This document shows, piece after piece, positions 41,654-50,851 of a stretch of DNA of 56,393 nt. The position numbers were made by a program, and so were the translations under genes. The DNA lies in contig JAAYAY010000231.1 of NCBI GenBank assembly GCA_012719125.1, positions 1 to 56,393 of the forward strand, given 5' to 3'. The stretch's first letter is position 1. Each line of letters starts with the position of its first letter. Below the pieces are notes generated by a model. The model had not been told where the DNA came from. It saw only the letters and a list, made by a program, of their open reading frames with translations, and ran no database searches. The DNA comes from Planctomycetaceae bacterium (GTDB lineage: Bacteria > Planctomycetota > Planctomycetia > Pirellulales > Thermoguttaceae).

Positions 41654-43018
41654 ATGAAGACGCCTATCCTGATCAGCCTGTCTTTCCTCACTCTGCTGGC
41701 GTGCCTCAACACCGCCGGCGCTGCCGAGCGACCCAATTTCCTGCTCATCTTCGCCGACGACCTCGGCTACGGCGACGTCTCCACCTACCACCAGTCCGAC
41801 GTCCGCACGCCCAACATCGATCGGATCGCCGCCGAGGGGATGCTGTTCACCACGATGCGGGCAAACTGCACCGTCTGCTCGCCCTCCCGCGCGTCGCTGC
41901 TCACCGGACGCTACCCCGACCGCGCCGGCGTGCCCGGGGTGATCCGCACGCACCCGGAGAACTCCTGGGGCTACTTCGATCCGTCCGTCCCGACGCTTGC
42001 CGACGAGTTGAACAAGGCCGGCTATCACACCGCGATCATCGGCAAATGGCATCTGGGGCTCGAGTCGCCCAATACGCCGAATGAGCGGGGGTTCGATTTC
42101 TTCCACGGCTTTCTCGGCGACATGATGGACAGCTACACGACCCACCTCCGCCACGGCAACAACTACATGCGTCTTGGCGCCGAAGTGATCGAACCGGAAG
42201 GGCACGCCACCGACCTGTTCACTACCTGGGCCGGCGACTACCTGCGCGAGCGGGCCGAGCAGGCCGATGAGCCGTTCTTCCTCTACCTGCCCTACAATGC
42301 GCCCCATTTTCCCATCGAGCCGCCGGAGGAATGGCTGGCAAGAGTCCGCCAGCGTGCCCCGGACCTGAGCGAAGCCCGGGCGAAGGACGTGGCCTTCGTC
42401 GAGCACCTCGACGACCGGGTCGGGCGCGTGCTGGCAACGCTTCGCGAGACGGGGCTGGATCGCAATACGCTGGTCGTCTTCACTGCCGACAACGGGGGCT
42501 CGCTGCCGCACGCCCAGAACAACGATCCATGGCGAGACGGCAAGCAGAGCCACTATGACGGCGGACTCCGTGTGCCCTTCATGGTTCGCTGGCCAGGGCA
42601 CATCGCCCCGGGCTCGCGGAGCGACTACGCGGGGCTGGTGTTCGACCTGTTTCCCACCTTCCTGCAACTCGCCGGGGCAACACCTTCCGACGAACTCGAC
42701 GCGGTGAGCCTGATTCCGATTCTGGAAGGCGGCACGATCGACGGGCCGCGCGACTTGTACTTCGTCCGGCGGGAAGGTGGCCGCATCTACGGCGGCAAGT
42801 CGTACGAGGCCCTCATCCGGGGCGACTGGAAACTGATGCAGAACGATCCCTACAGCCCGCTGGAGCTCTACAACTTGAAAGCCGATCCGCAGGAGCAGGA
42901 AAACCTTGCGGCCGTCGAAAAGAGGATGTTTAATGCGCTTGCCGATGGGCTCCGTGCGCACGTCCAACGTGGCGGGGCAACCGCGTGGCAGGAACCCGCC
43001 AACGAGAGCGCTCGCTGA
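41654..43018 (+). CDS. secreted sulfatase 1
   Basis: A 454-residue sulfatase with signal peptide ('TPILISLSFLTLLACLNTAG'). 'FLLIFADDLGYGDV' supplies metal-binding Asp residues. The modification motif is Cys75-Ser-Pro-Ser-Arg in 'TVCSPSRASLLTGR', where Cys is turned into formylglycine by a sulfatase-modifying enzyme not seen in this window. 'IIGKWHLG' and 'VVFTADNGG' give further active-site residues. Family S1 enzymes remove sulfate esters from sulfated glycans. A second sulfatase follows 74 bases later in the same direction, so they are likely co-transcribed. Confidence 0.95.
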   Translation: MKTPILISLSFLTLLACLNTAGAAERPNFLLIFADDLGYGDVSTYHQSDVRTPNIDRIAAEGMLFTTMRANCTVCSPSRASLLTGRYPDRAGVPGVIRTHPENSWGYFDPSVPTLADELNKAGYHTAIIGKWHLGLESPNTPNERGFDFFHGFLGDMMDSYTTHLRHGNNYMRLGAEVIEPEGHATDLFTTWAGDYLRERAEQADEPFFLYLPYNAPHFPIEPPEEWLARVRQRAPDLSEARAKDVAFVEHLDDRVGRVLATLRETGLDRNTLVVFTADNGGSLPHAQNNDPWRDGKQSHYDGGLRVPFMVRWPGHIAPGSRSDYAGLVFDLFPTFLQLAGATPSDELDAVSLIPILEGGTIDGPRDLYFVRREGGRIYGGKSYEALIRGDWKLMQNDPYSPLELYNLKADPQEQENLAAVEKRMFNALADGLRAHVQRGGATAWQEPANESAR

Positions 43019-43092
43019 GGCGCTTCCATTCCACCGTTCCCGCTCAAACCGGAAGCCCAGCCCCCCCGCCCCCACCCAGGGAGACCCCATCC

Positions 43093-44514
43093 ATGATACG
43101 ACCCATACTGGCATGTTTCATTTTGTCGTTATGTGTCGGTTCGCTGTCGCTCGGCGACACCAAGCCGAACCTGATCTGGATCATGGCCGACGACCTCGGC
43201 TACGGCGAACTCGGCTGCTACGGCCAGAAGGTTATTCAGACGCCCCACCTCGACCGCATGGCAGGGGAGGGGATGCGTTTCACACAGTTCTATGCCGGCG
43301 CCACGGTCTGCGCCCCCTCGCGGAGCGTGCTGATGACGGGCCTGCACCAGGGCCACACTCGGGTGCGAGGCAACGCGGGGCGCGACAACCCCGAAGCCCA
43401 GGCGCTGAGGCCGGGCGACGTCACCGTCGCGGACGTCCTACAACGGGCGGGCTACCGCACGGCGCTCGTCGGCAAATGGGGGTTGGGCGACGTCGGCGCA
43501 GCGGAGATCGGCCTGCCTCGGAAGCACGGTTTCGACTACTTCTTCGGCTACCTCAGCCAGCATCGCGCTCACAACCATTTTCCGGACTACCTTTGGCGGA
43601 ATGAACAGCGAGTGGAACTGCCCAACGTCGTCACGCCCGTGGGTGAGTTCGGCGGCGGCTACACCATCGAACCCAAGGTCTACGCGGACGACTTGTTTGT
43701 CGAGCAATCGCTCCGCTTCGTCGACGAGAACAAGGACCGGCCGTTCTTTCTCTACTGGAGCCCGGTCATCCCGCATGCCAACAACGAGCGGAGCCGCGTG
43801 CTGGGCGACGGTGCACACGTGCCCGACTACGGGCCTTATGCCGACAAGGACTGGCCCGTCCAGGACAAGGGCCAAGCGGCGATGATCACGCGTCTGGACC
43901 GCTACGTGGGACGCTTGCTCGATGCCCTGAAACACAACGGCCTTGCCGAGAAGACGCTCGTCATTTTCACCAGTGACAACGGCCCGCACAACGAGAGCAA
44001 GCACGATCTGACCCGTTTCAATCCCTCCGGTCCCCTCACCGGCATCAAGCGGAGCCTGACGGACGGCGGCATTCGTGTGCCCTGCATCGCCTGGTGGCCC
44101 GGCAAGGTGGCGCCCGGCGCCGACAGCGCACATGTGGCCTACTTCGGCGACTGGATGGCCACCGCCGCCGAGCTTGCCGGTCTGCCGGCGCCCGCCGATA
44201 CCGACTCGTTGAGCTTCGCGCCGACGCTGCTGGGGCAGCCTGCGAAGCAGAAACAGCATGAGTTCCTCTATTGGGAGTTCCACGAAGGCGGTTTCAAGCA
44301 GGCCGCGGTCTACCACGGGCGCTGGAAGGGCATCCGCTCCGGCGGCGCCGACGCGCCGGTGGTGCTCTATGACCTGAAGAACGACATCGGCGAGACGAAG
44401 GACGTTTCCGCCCAGTATCCGGACATTGCGGAGAAGATCGGGGTCTATCTGCAAGGCGCCCGCACCGATTTGCCGGAATGGGAACCCCGCTGGCAAATCA
44501 GGCGGAGGCCGTAA
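43093..44514 (+). CDS. secreted sulfatase 2
   Basis: A 473-residue sulfatase with signal peptide ('PILACFILSLCVGSLSLG'). Motifs: 'LIWIMADDLGYGELGCYG', formylglycine site Cys73-Ala-Pro-Ser-Arg in 'TVCAPSRSVLMTG', 'ALVGKWGLG', 'LVIFTSDNGPHNES'. The Ala in C-x-P-S-R is a normal variant. Same direction as sulfatase 1 but clearly diverged, so the two probably attack different sulfate positions. The next gene (Rrf2) converges 6 bases away. Confidence 0.95.
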   Translation: MIRPILACFILSLCVGSLSLGDTKPNLIWIMADDLGYGELGCYGQKVIQTPHLDRMAGEGMRFTQFYAGATVCAPSRSVLMTGLHQGHTRVRGNAGRDNPEAQALRPGDVTVADVLQRAGYRTALVGKWGLGDVGAAEIGLPRKHGFDYFFGYLSQHRAHNHFPDYLWRNEQRVELPNVVTPVGEFGGGYTIEPKVYADDLFVEQSLRFVDENKDRPFFLYWSPVIPHANNERSRVLGDGAHVPDYGPYADKDWPVQDKGQAAMITRLDRYVGRLLDALKHNGLAEKTLVIFTSDNGPHNESKHDLTRFNPSGPLTGIKRSLTDGGIRVPCIAWWPGKVAPGADSAHVAYFGDWMATAAELAGLPAPADTDSLSFAPTLLGQPAKQKQHEFLYWEFHEGGFKQAAVYHGRWKGIRSGGADAPVVLYDLKNDIGETKDVSAQYPDIAEKIGVYLQGARTDLPEWEPRWQIRRRP

Positions 44515-44520
44515 CCGCAA

Positions 44521-44943
44521 TTAGCGCGACTCGCAAAGCGGAACGTACCGGCCCGGCTCGTTGACAATCTGCGCCACGGTCACGCGAGAAAATGCCGCTT
44601 CGATCGCGGCGTAGGCCTCGTCCAACTCGCGATGAAGGGCGCACAACCCCTTGTGCGACTTCAGCCCCAGCGGGCATTTGCGAATCCGTTCGATCGAGCC
44701 GAAACTGTCGACCACATCGATCAGCCTGATCTTCTCCGCCGGTTTGACAAGGGAGTAGCCGCCGTTGGGGCCGGGCTGGGAACGGACCAGGCCCTCCCGA
44801 ACCAGGTGCTGCAAGACCCGATGCAGATACCTCCGCGGAATCTGCGTCACCTCCGCCATGCTGTCCGCCGACTGGGCCGACTCGGGATTCTGGGCCAAAC
44901 AGACGACGGCCCGGAGAGCATATTCCGCGGTTTTCTGTAACAT
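44521..44943 (-). CDS. Rrf2-family transcriptional regulator
   Basis: A 140-residue Rrf2-type regulator. The start at 44943 gives the standard N-terminus 'MLQKTAEYALRAVVCLAQNP'. A winged helix follows ('IPRRYLHRVLQHLVREGLVR', 'GGYSLVKPAEKI'). Cys90 and Cys101 in 'RKCPLGLKSHKGLCALHREL' lie where Rrf2 proteins bind Fe-S clusters; further Cys residues are at 15 and 137. It is divergent from a Cys-rich mini-gene and a RIC/YtfE gene, so it is probably an NsrR-like sensor of nitric oxide or Fe-S status controlling them. A 12-base palindrome in the divergent region (44982-44993) is a candidate operator. Confidence 0.88.
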   Translation of the reverse strand: MLQKTAEYALRAVVCLAQNPESAQSADSMAEVTQIPRRYLHRVLQHLVREGLVRSQPGPNGGYSLVKPAEKIRLIDVVDSFGSIERIRKCPLGLKSHKGLCALHRELDEAYAAIEAAFSRVTVAQIVNEPGRYVPLCESR

Positions 44944-44981
44944 CTTCCGCTCACGGACTGGAAATACTTCACCGTCAGGTA

Positions 44982-44993
44982 TAGGATATCCTA
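44982..44993. promoter_or_regulatory. palindromic candidate Rrf2 operator
   Basis: 'taggatatccta' is a perfect 12-base palindrome, 39 bases before the Rrf2 start and 78 bases before the Cys-rich gene, inside the shared divergent promoter region. Rrf2-type regulators bind palindromes of this length, so it could control both directions. The assignment is by position, not by a known consensus. Confidence 0.45.
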
Positions 44994-45070
44994 GCACCCG
45001 CAATCTACATGTCAAGGTGCATGTTTTTATTGGTCCCGTTCACTGCTTCAGCCTTCCCGAAAGGTGCCCG

Positions 45071-45250
45071 ATGAGTTCCTTCTGCTGCCCGCATTTTCAG
45101 ATGGAGACCGATTTCTGTATGAGAACGCAGGCGGATTGCGTGCCGGGACGCCCCGGTTGCGTGCTGCGGAACAACTCCGTCTTTGCGATTCCAGTGGAAC
45201 AACGTTTGAAAGAGAAGGAAGCGGAGGCCGCACGCCGCACGGGCGAATGA
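45071..45250 (+). CDS. 59-residue Cys-rich protein
   Basis: A small protein beginning 'MSSFCCPHFQMETDFC' and continuing 'CVPGRPGCVLRNNSVFAIPV', with a basic, Glu/Lys-rich tail. Five Cys residues (5, 6, 16, 23, 30) lie in the first half, suggesting metal (iron or zinc) binding. A ribosome site 'aaagg' precedes the ATG. It is divergent from the Rrf2 gene and 99 bases before the RIC gene, so it likely belongs to the same stress response. I recognise no family name; the protein could be an iron-handling partner of RIC. Confidence 0.6.
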   Translation: MSSFCCPHFQMETDFCMRTQADCVPGRPGCVLRNNSVFAIPVEQRLKEKEAEAARRTGE

Positions 45251-45349
45251 CGGCTTGCCGAGGAATCCACGATACGCCTGCGACTCTTGACACGAAAAGC
45301 AACAACCATCCCTTTCCTTAGCCGTGTTCTCCCTTGAAAGGTGTCTACC

Positions 45350-46093
45350 ATGCCCACTCAGATACAGATCGACGAACGAACCACGGTCCGCCAACTCGTT
45401 GGCCGCCATCCCGAGACCCGCCCCGTCTTTGAGAAGTATGAGATCGATTACTGCTGCGGCGGCGCCCGATCTCTGGCTGATGCCGCTGCCGGCTGCAACC
45501 TGCAAGTTGCCGACCTGGTGGAGGTCTTGGCCGAGGCCGTCGAAACGGCCGCGACGACTGCGGAAACGCCGGAAAGGGACTGGTACGCGGCGCCGCTCGA
45601 CGAATTGGTCGAACACATCGTCTCCACCCATCACAGCTATGTCAGGACGGCGCTCCCCCGCCTGCGCTCGCTGATCTCGAAGGTGCTCAACGCCCACCGG
45701 GAAAGCCACGGCGACATGCTGACGCGGGTCCAGGCGTACGTCGGCGCGTTGGACAGCGAACTCAGCAGCCACATGATGAAGGAGGAGCAGGTGCTGTTTC
45801 CCTACATCGTGGCCCTCGAAAGTTACCACCGGGAAGAGGCTGCCCGGCCGCAGGCTCCGTTCGGCACGATCCGGAACCCGGTGCGGCAGATGGAGCACGA
45901 GCACGAGACCGCCGGAAACGCGCTGACGGGACTTCGGGAAGTCACCGGCGACTACTCGCTGCCCGACGACGCTTGCCCCACCTTCGAGACGCTGTACCAG
46001 GAACTCGAGAGGTTCGAAGGCGACCTGCACCAGCACATCCACCTGGAAAACAACATCCTCTTCCCTCGCGCGATCGAACTGGAAAGTGCGTGA
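45350..46093 (+). CDS. RIC/YtfE-type Fe-S cluster repair protein
   Basis: A 247-residue di-iron repair protein. The N-terminal ScdA_N domain (~1-75) has 'TVRQLVGRHPETRPVFEKYE' and Cys35-Cys36-Gly-Gly ('IDYCCGG'). A hemerythrin-like four-helix part (~80-247) has spaced His/Glu ligands: 'LVEHIVSTHHSYVRTALPRL', 'HMMKEEQVLFPYI', 'MEHEHETAG', 'HQHIHLENNILFPRA'. The family restores iron to Fe-S clusters damaged by nitric oxide or oxidants. ATG 45350 follows 'gaaagg'. Regulated presumably by the divergent Rrf2 protein. Confidence 0.95.
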   Translation: MPTQIQIDERTTVRQLVGRHPETRPVFEKYEIDYCCGGARSLADAAAGCNLQVADLVEVLAEAVETAATTAETPERDWYAAPLDELVEHIVSTHHSYVRTALPRLRSLISKVLNAHRESHGDMLTRVQAYVGALDSELSSHMMKEEQVLFPYIVALESYHREEAARPQAPFGTIRNPVRQMEHEHETAGNALTGLREVTGDYSLPDDACPTFETLYQELERFEGDLHQHIHLENNILFPRAIELESA

Positions 46094-46094
46094 A

Positions 46095-46141
46095 GGGGAG
46101 ACGGCGGGAAGCGGCGACCGCCGTCCCCGTTCAGTTCTTTA
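46095..46141 (+). terminator. intrinsic terminator after RIC gene
   Basis: Stem 'acggcgg' (46101-46107) / 'ccgccgt' (46118-46124) extended by outer 'gggg'/'cccc', followed by 'gttcagttcttt'. It starts 2 bases after the RIC stop codon. GC-rich stem and short T-rich tail fit a rho-independent terminator. Confidence 0.5.
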
Positions 46142-46304
46142 CCGACCGTCATGCGGACATCGGTTTCCTCCTTTGCATGGTCAGGATGGGTATGGGGACG
46201 TTAGTGCCCCCAATGGAATTGCAGCGTCCCAACTGCTCTTCTGGCGTGCCGGCACTGGATAATCGACCTCAGTCGAAACTCTGGTGACGAGCGGCGTCCG
46301 GCTG

Positions 46305-46310
46305 TATACT
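46305..46310 (+). promoter_or_regulatory. -10-like box before GHL10 gene
   Basis: 'tatact' 58 bases before the ATG at 46368 matches a housekeeping -10 box. The -35 side is weak ('ggtgac' at 46283-46288, 16 bases away). Reported only as a candidate. Confidence 0.3.
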
Positions 46311-46367
46311 GACTGCGCAATCCCTTCGCACTGCAAACGATCGTCAACACACCGAGGAGAAAAACCC

Positions 46368-48323
46368 ATGCGATCGGCGTTTACCGTGTCGGCGCTGCTG
46401 CTCTCTACCGCCTTCGCGTCCGCTTCCGTTGCCCAGGATGACGCGATTCTCAAGGTCACGGGACACGGTGCGGAGGGACGGCCGGCCTATCGCGGCGGCG
46501 GCGTGGTCGAGTTCATCGACGTTTCTCTGGATGCCCAGGTCGTCCACTTCGCCCCGGAGAAGGGAGCGATTCTTCCGCTGGAGGTCGACTTCAACGTGAT
46601 CGAGCCGGCACCGATTCTGCTCACCTCGCGGATGGGCACCGAGCACTGGCAACTCTACCAGTTCGCCACCGAGAGCATGTCGGCCATGTACACCGACCAG
46701 AAAGTCGACCTGGCCACCGCCGGCAAGCACACGGCACAGGCGACCCGCGCCTGGTTCGGCCGGAACTATGGGCCTGCGCCGGAACCGGGGCTGGTCGGAA
46801 TTCGCGGACATCGTTACCTGCTCATCGATCGGCCGGACGGCACCTGGCTGGACGTGACCGATCCGCCCGCCTTCTTCGCCCGGCGGGACATGTTGCGGAA
46901 ACTCACGTTCACCCTGGCCGACCTGACGAAATACGAACTGGCGGTCTCCGACATCCAATCGACCTGGCAACCGGGCGGGCCGCTGCGTGTGCAGGTCGTC
47001 GTCCACGACGCCCAAGGCAGGACGTTGCCGGTCGTAGGGCTACCCCTTGTGGCCAGTGCGGGCAATTGGCAGTCGAAGTTCGGCACGGAATGGACTCCGC
47101 TCGGAGAGCCGACCGGTTGGATGCGAGCCGCACTTCCGGACGTGGTTCCGGAACTGGTCACGGTCTCGGGAGACGTCACGCTTCAGACCCCCGATGGACG
47201 ACAGGTCACGAAAGTCACTGCCGATTTCTCCCGTGGCGCCGGCCTGGTCAGTCCGGATCGGTTCAAGATCGCCGAACAGGGATACGAACTGCCGCGCGAC
47301 GCCGGCGGCACGATCCGCGAGACGCGGGCGATCTGGGTTTCGCCAAGCGATATGGAGACGGCCGAGAGCGTCGCTCGCCTGGTGGCAAGCTGCAAGAAAG
47401 CCCGGCTGAACGTGATCATCCCCGACATCTTCGTCCGCAACGCCTTCTACGCGAAGAGCGATTTGATCCCGATCTCCGACCGCATCGCAGAAGGGTTCGA
47501 CCCGTTGCAGGACCTGATCGCCAAGGCCCATGCCGCCGGCATCGAGGTGCATCCCTGGTTCTGCGTGGCTTACCGGGACGGTCGCTTCCGTCAATGGTTT
47601 GCCGAGAAGTACGGCCGGAACATCGACATGATCGACGCGGAAGGTGAGATCATTTCGCTCGGGGCCGACGTCCACCGGCCCGAGTATCGGCGGTTTATTG
47701 TCGATCTGATGGTGGGCGTCGCCCGCGACTACGAGGTCGACGGCATCCACCTCGACTACATCCGTACCATGGGACGATGCTATTGCGCTGAATGTCAAAA
47801 GGAGTATGCCGAACGCCATGCCGGCGAGCTTGCCAAGGCCACGGACGAGCAATGGATCGAGTGGCAGCGCGAGGCGATCGGCGAGATTGTCGAGCGAACG
47901 GCCGCGGGCGTCCGCAAGGTCCGCCCCAAGGCCATGATGTCGGCCGCCGTCTTCGCCGGCATGCCGGGCGGAGCCGCCCAGGGACAGGACCCTGCCGACT
48001 GGGCGGACCGAGGCTGGATCGATCTGGTGCTTCCCATGGACTACCAGATGCAGACGCTGCAAGTCCGCTCCAACGAGCGGCAGTTCCTGGCCGCCATGTC
48101 GGACGACACGAAGCTCGCGACCGGACTTTCACTCTATATGCGTTCCGGCGGCAGTGCCCTGTCACGGCCTGCGGAACTCGTCAGGGAACAGGTCGAGTTG
48201 GTCCGGCGGATGGGAATTCACGGCTACTGCCTGTTTGCCTTCACGCATCTCAGCGACGAGCAGTTGGCGATCCTGCACGAGGAAGTCAACACGGAAGAGG
48301 CCAGGCCGTTCTTCCGCGAGTGA
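46368..48323 (+). CDS. GHL10-type glycosyl-hydrolase-like protein, secreted
   Basis: A 651-residue protein with signal peptide ('FTVSALLLSTAFASASVAQ'). An N-terminal beta-rich region (~20-330) precedes a barrel from about residue 340 ('RAIWVSPSDMETAESVARLV') of the glycosyl-hydrolase-like family 10 (DUF187): 'AHAAGIEVHPWFCVAYRDGR', 'DYEVDGIHLDYIRTMGRCYC', 'DLVLPMDYQMQ'. 'GIHLDYIR' is the hallmark strand with the acidic residue. Some relatives cleave glycans or act on peptidoglycan; substrate here unknown. ATG 46368 follows 'cgaggaga'. Stands alone between the stress module and the glucanotransferase gene. Confidence 0.8.
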   Translation: MRSAFTVSALLLSTAFASASVAQDDAILKVTGHGAEGRPAYRGGGVVEFIDVSLDAQVVHFAPEKGAILPLEVDFNVIEPAPILLTSRMGTEHWQLYQFATESMSAMYTDQKVDLATAGKHTAQATRAWFGRNYGPAPEPGLVGIRGHRYLLIDRPDGTWLDVTDPPAFFARRDMLRKLTFTLADLTKYELAVSDIQSTWQPGGPLRVQVVVHDAQGRTLPVVGLPLVASAGNWQSKFGTEWTPLGEPTGWMRAALPDVVPELVTVSGDVTLQTPDGRQVTKVTADFSRGAGLVSPDRFKIAEQGYELPRDAGGTIRETRAIWVSPSDMETAESVARLVASCKKARLNVIIPDIFVRNAFYAKSDLIPISDRIAEGFDPLQDLIAKAHAAGIEVHPWFCVAYRDGRFRQWFAEKYGRNIDMIDAEGEIISLGADVHRPEYRRFIVDLMVGVARDYEVDGIHLDYIRTMGRCYCAECQKEYAERHAGELAKATDEQWIEWQREAIGEIVERTAAGVRKVRPKAMMSAAVFAGMPGGAAQGQDPADWADRGWIDLVLPMDYQMQTLQVRSNERQFLAAMSDDTKLATGLSLYMRSGGSALSRPAELVREQVELVRRMGIHGYCLFAFTHLSDEQLAILHEEVNTEEARPFFRE

Positions 48324-48468
48324 GGGTCGCACTTGTGACTCGCCGCTAGCTTTGCCTGCATCCCCAGCCTGAGCAGGGGGGCTGTTCGGATTCACGTACC
48401 CCGCCGACAATGACACGAGTGGTCCCTCTGAATGGCACGGGCAAACGGACGAAGCGACAAGGATTCCG

Positions 48469-50031
48469 ATGACAAACAACGGCCGTATGGCGGGCATACT
48501 CGCCCATCCGACCAGTTTCCCCTCCCCGTTTGGAATCGGTGACCTCGGCCCGAGCGCATTTGAGTTCGTCGATTGGCTGGCGGGTGCGGGGCAACAAGTC
48601 TGGCAATTACTTCCCCTCACCCCCACCTTGGAAGACGGCTCCCCTTACAAGTCGCCATCCGCCTTCGCCGGCAACCCGCTGCTGATCAGTCCCGAGCGTT
48701 TGGCGGAAGAGGGGCTGGTGGACGCCCATGCCCTGGCGTCGGCAAGATGGCCTTTCTCCGACGAAGCCTCACCGGTCGATTTTGTCTGGGTGGCGGCGGC
48801 CAAACGGTCGCTGCTCGAACGAGCCTATGGGCGATTCAAGAAGGGGGCGGGGCCGGACGAACTCGGTGAGCAGTTCGAGGCGTTTTGCCGGGCCGAGGCT
48901 GGTTGGCTCGACCGGCACGCCCTGTTCATGGCTCTCAGCGACGCCAATCAGACGACCGATTGGCTCCACTGGACGCACCATTTGGAGTGGTCCAAAGATG
49001 TGATCGAGGGGCCTGTTGATTCTCTGGGGGCTGATTCAGGTCCGTTGGCCGACGGAGTCAACTTCCACCGTTTCGCCCAGTTTCTGTTCTTTCGGCAATG
49101 GCAGCAGCTTCGCGAGCATGCACACCGGCGGGGCATTCACGTATTTGGCGACATTCCCATCTACGTCTCGCATCTGAGTGCCGACGTGTGGGGGAACCGG
49201 CACCTGTTCGAACTCGATCCCGTGGGGCGACCGCTTCGAGTGGCAGGAGTTCCGCCCGACTATTTTTCGGCGACGGGGCAGCTTTGGGGTAACCCGCTCT
49301 ACGATTGGAAGGTGATGCGGGCCGACGGATTCGCCTGGTGGAACTCGCGTTTACAGGCGGTACTCCACCTAGTGGACCTGGCCCGGCTGGATCATTTTCG
49401 CGGCTTCGAGGCCTACTGGGCGGTTCCGTCCGCGGAAGTGAATGCGATCAACGGCGAGTGGGTCGCGGGCCCCGGCGACGAGTTGCTGGCGGCGCTCCAG
49501 CAGACTTGCGCGGCAAGAGGTCAGCATGCTCCAGTCTTCCAGGGCGGCCTCCCCATCGTGGCCGAGGATCTGGGCCTGATCACTCCGGAAGTAACCGTGT
49601 TGCGGAAGAAGTTCGGCCTGCTCGGCATGAGCGTTCTGCAATTCGCCTTTGGAGACGATCCCGACGTGCGGTTCTTGCCCGAAAACGTCGCGGCCGATAC
49701 GGTTGTCTACACGGGCACGCACGACAACAACACGACCCTCGGCTGGTATCGGGAAGAGGTCGGCAACCACCCCGAGACCCTCAAGCAACTGGCCCGCTAT
49801 GTTCCTGCCGATACCGATTTTTCCTGGGAGATGATCCGGCTGGCCTGGCACACGGAGGCCCGGCTGGCCGTGACTCCGCTTCAGGATGTCTTGTCGCTGG
49901 GCAGCGAGGCGCGGATGAACACGCCCGGCCGGGAATCGGGGAACTGGCGGTGGCGTTTTTCTCGCCACCGGCTTACGGATTCGTTGCAGCGGCGGTTATT
50001 GAAACTCACGGAGCGGGCGAAGCGGGTGTGA
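48469..50031 (+). CDS. malQ: 4-alpha-glucanotransferase (GH77)
   Basis: A 520-residue GH77 enzyme (amylomaltase). 'MAGILAHPTSFPSPFGIGDL' and 'WQLLPLTPT' open the barrel. The catalytic set is visible: nucleophile Asp308 in 'ARLDHFRGFEAYW', acid/base Glu366 in 'IVAEDLGLIT', and Asp419 in 'YTGTHDNNT'. It transfers alpha-1,4-glucan segments and works in glycogen/maltodextrin metabolism in the cytoplasm. An 'aagga' site lies just before ATG 48469. No other glycogen gene is adjacent. Confidence 0.95.
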   Translation: MTNNGRMAGILAHPTSFPSPFGIGDLGPSAFEFVDWLAGAGQQVWQLLPLTPTLEDGSPYKSPSAFAGNPLLISPERLAEEGLVDAHALASARWPFSDEASPVDFVWVAAAKRSLLERAYGRFKKGAGPDELGEQFEAFCRAEAGWLDRHALFMALSDANQTTDWLHWTHHLEWSKDVIEGPVDSLGADSGPLADGVNFHRFAQFLFFRQWQQLREHAHRRGIHVFGDIPIYVSHLSADVWGNRHLFELDPVGRPLRVAGVPPDYFSATGQLWGNPLYDWKVMRADGFAWWNSRLQAVLHLVDLARLDHFRGFEAYWAVPSAEVNAINGEWVAGPGDELLAALQQTCAARGQHAPVFQGGLPIVAEDLGLITPEVTVLRKKFGLLGMSVLQFAFGDDPDVRFLPENVAADTVVYTGTHDNNTTLGWYREEVGNHPETLKQLARYVPADTDFSWEMIRLAWHTEARLAVTPLQDVLSLGSEARMNTPGRESGNWRWRFSRHRLTDSLQRRLLKLTERAKRV

Positions 50032-50154
50032 GACGGGCGGACGAAGAAGATCTACCGGTCCGACGCAGGAATGGGGCTGGACGGATGCCTCGGTGATAGC
50101 CGATAACCCCTTTGGTCCAAGTGTGTTGCATCTCGGTCCGCAAACGGATTTGCC

Positions 50155-50841
50155 GTGGAAACCTCCCTCCATCGTGACCTGAAGAGCTACTACGCGGAAG
50201 AGGAAGCCCAATTTGAGGTTCCCGTCGGACGTTACCGGATTGACGTCGTGACTGGGGGCCGGTTGGTGGAGGTTCAGCACGGGTCGCTCTCGGCGATTCG
50301 CGACAAGGTCCGTACGCTGCTCGGCGATCATGAGGTGGTCGTCGTCAAACCGATCGTGGTTCGCAAGCAACTGGTAAAACTGTCCAGGAAGGGTGGACGG
50401 GTCCAGGGACGCCGGCTGAGTCCCAAGCAGGGCCGGCTGCTGGATCTGTTCGATGAACTGGTCCATTTCACGCGTGCCTTCCCTCACCCGCGGTTGACCC
50501 TTGAAGTGCCGCTGATCGACATCGAGGAGTTGCGTTATCCGGGCCACGGGCGCCGCCGACGTTGGCGGGAGGACGATTTTCAGGTCGAAGACCAGCGACT
50601 TCTCGAAGTGCGCGAGACCCACACGTTTCACACGGCTGCCGATCTTGCGAGGCTTGTTCCCGGCGGTCTGCCCAATCCTTTCGATACGAGCCATCTGGCC
50701 AAGTCGCTCGGCGCGGACCGCTGGATCGCCCAGCGCGTGGCCTATTGTTTCCGCAACATGGGTACGGTCGAGCAGGTCGGCAAGAAGGGGAACTCACTGC
50801 TTTACCGCTTCGCGCCGGAATCGCGGGTGAAGACGGCGTGA
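50155..50841 (+). CDS. PD-(D/E)XK nuclease-like protein with winged helix
   Basis: A 228-residue protein with GTG start. The N-terminal part reads 'HRDLKSYYAEEEAQFEVPVG', 'RYRIDVV', 'RLVEVQHGS', which fits a PD-(D/E)XK nuclease core (an Asp, then Glu-x-Gln on the next strand, with a Lys later). The C-terminal part ('FHTAADLARLVPGGLPNPFD', 'SLGADRWIAQRVAYCFRNMG', 'KGNSLLYRF') looks like a winged helix. I see no partner methylase or helicase next to it. It may be a DNA repair or defence nuclease, or a housekeeping protein of unknown role in planctomycetes. Assignment is by fold pattern only. Confidence 0.55.
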   Translation: METSLHRDLKSYYAEEEAQFEVPVGRYRIDVVTGGRLVEVQHGSLSAIRDKVRTLLGDHEVVVVKPIVVRKQLVKLSRKGGRVQGRRLSPKQGRLLDLFDELVHFTRAFPHPRLTLEVPLIDIEELRYPGHGRRRRWREDDFQVEDQRLLEVRETHTFHTAADLARLVPGGLPNPFDTSHLAKSLGADRWIAQRVAYCFRNMGTVEQVGKKGNSLLYRFAPESRVKTA

Positions 50842-50851
50842 ATGCGAAGCT

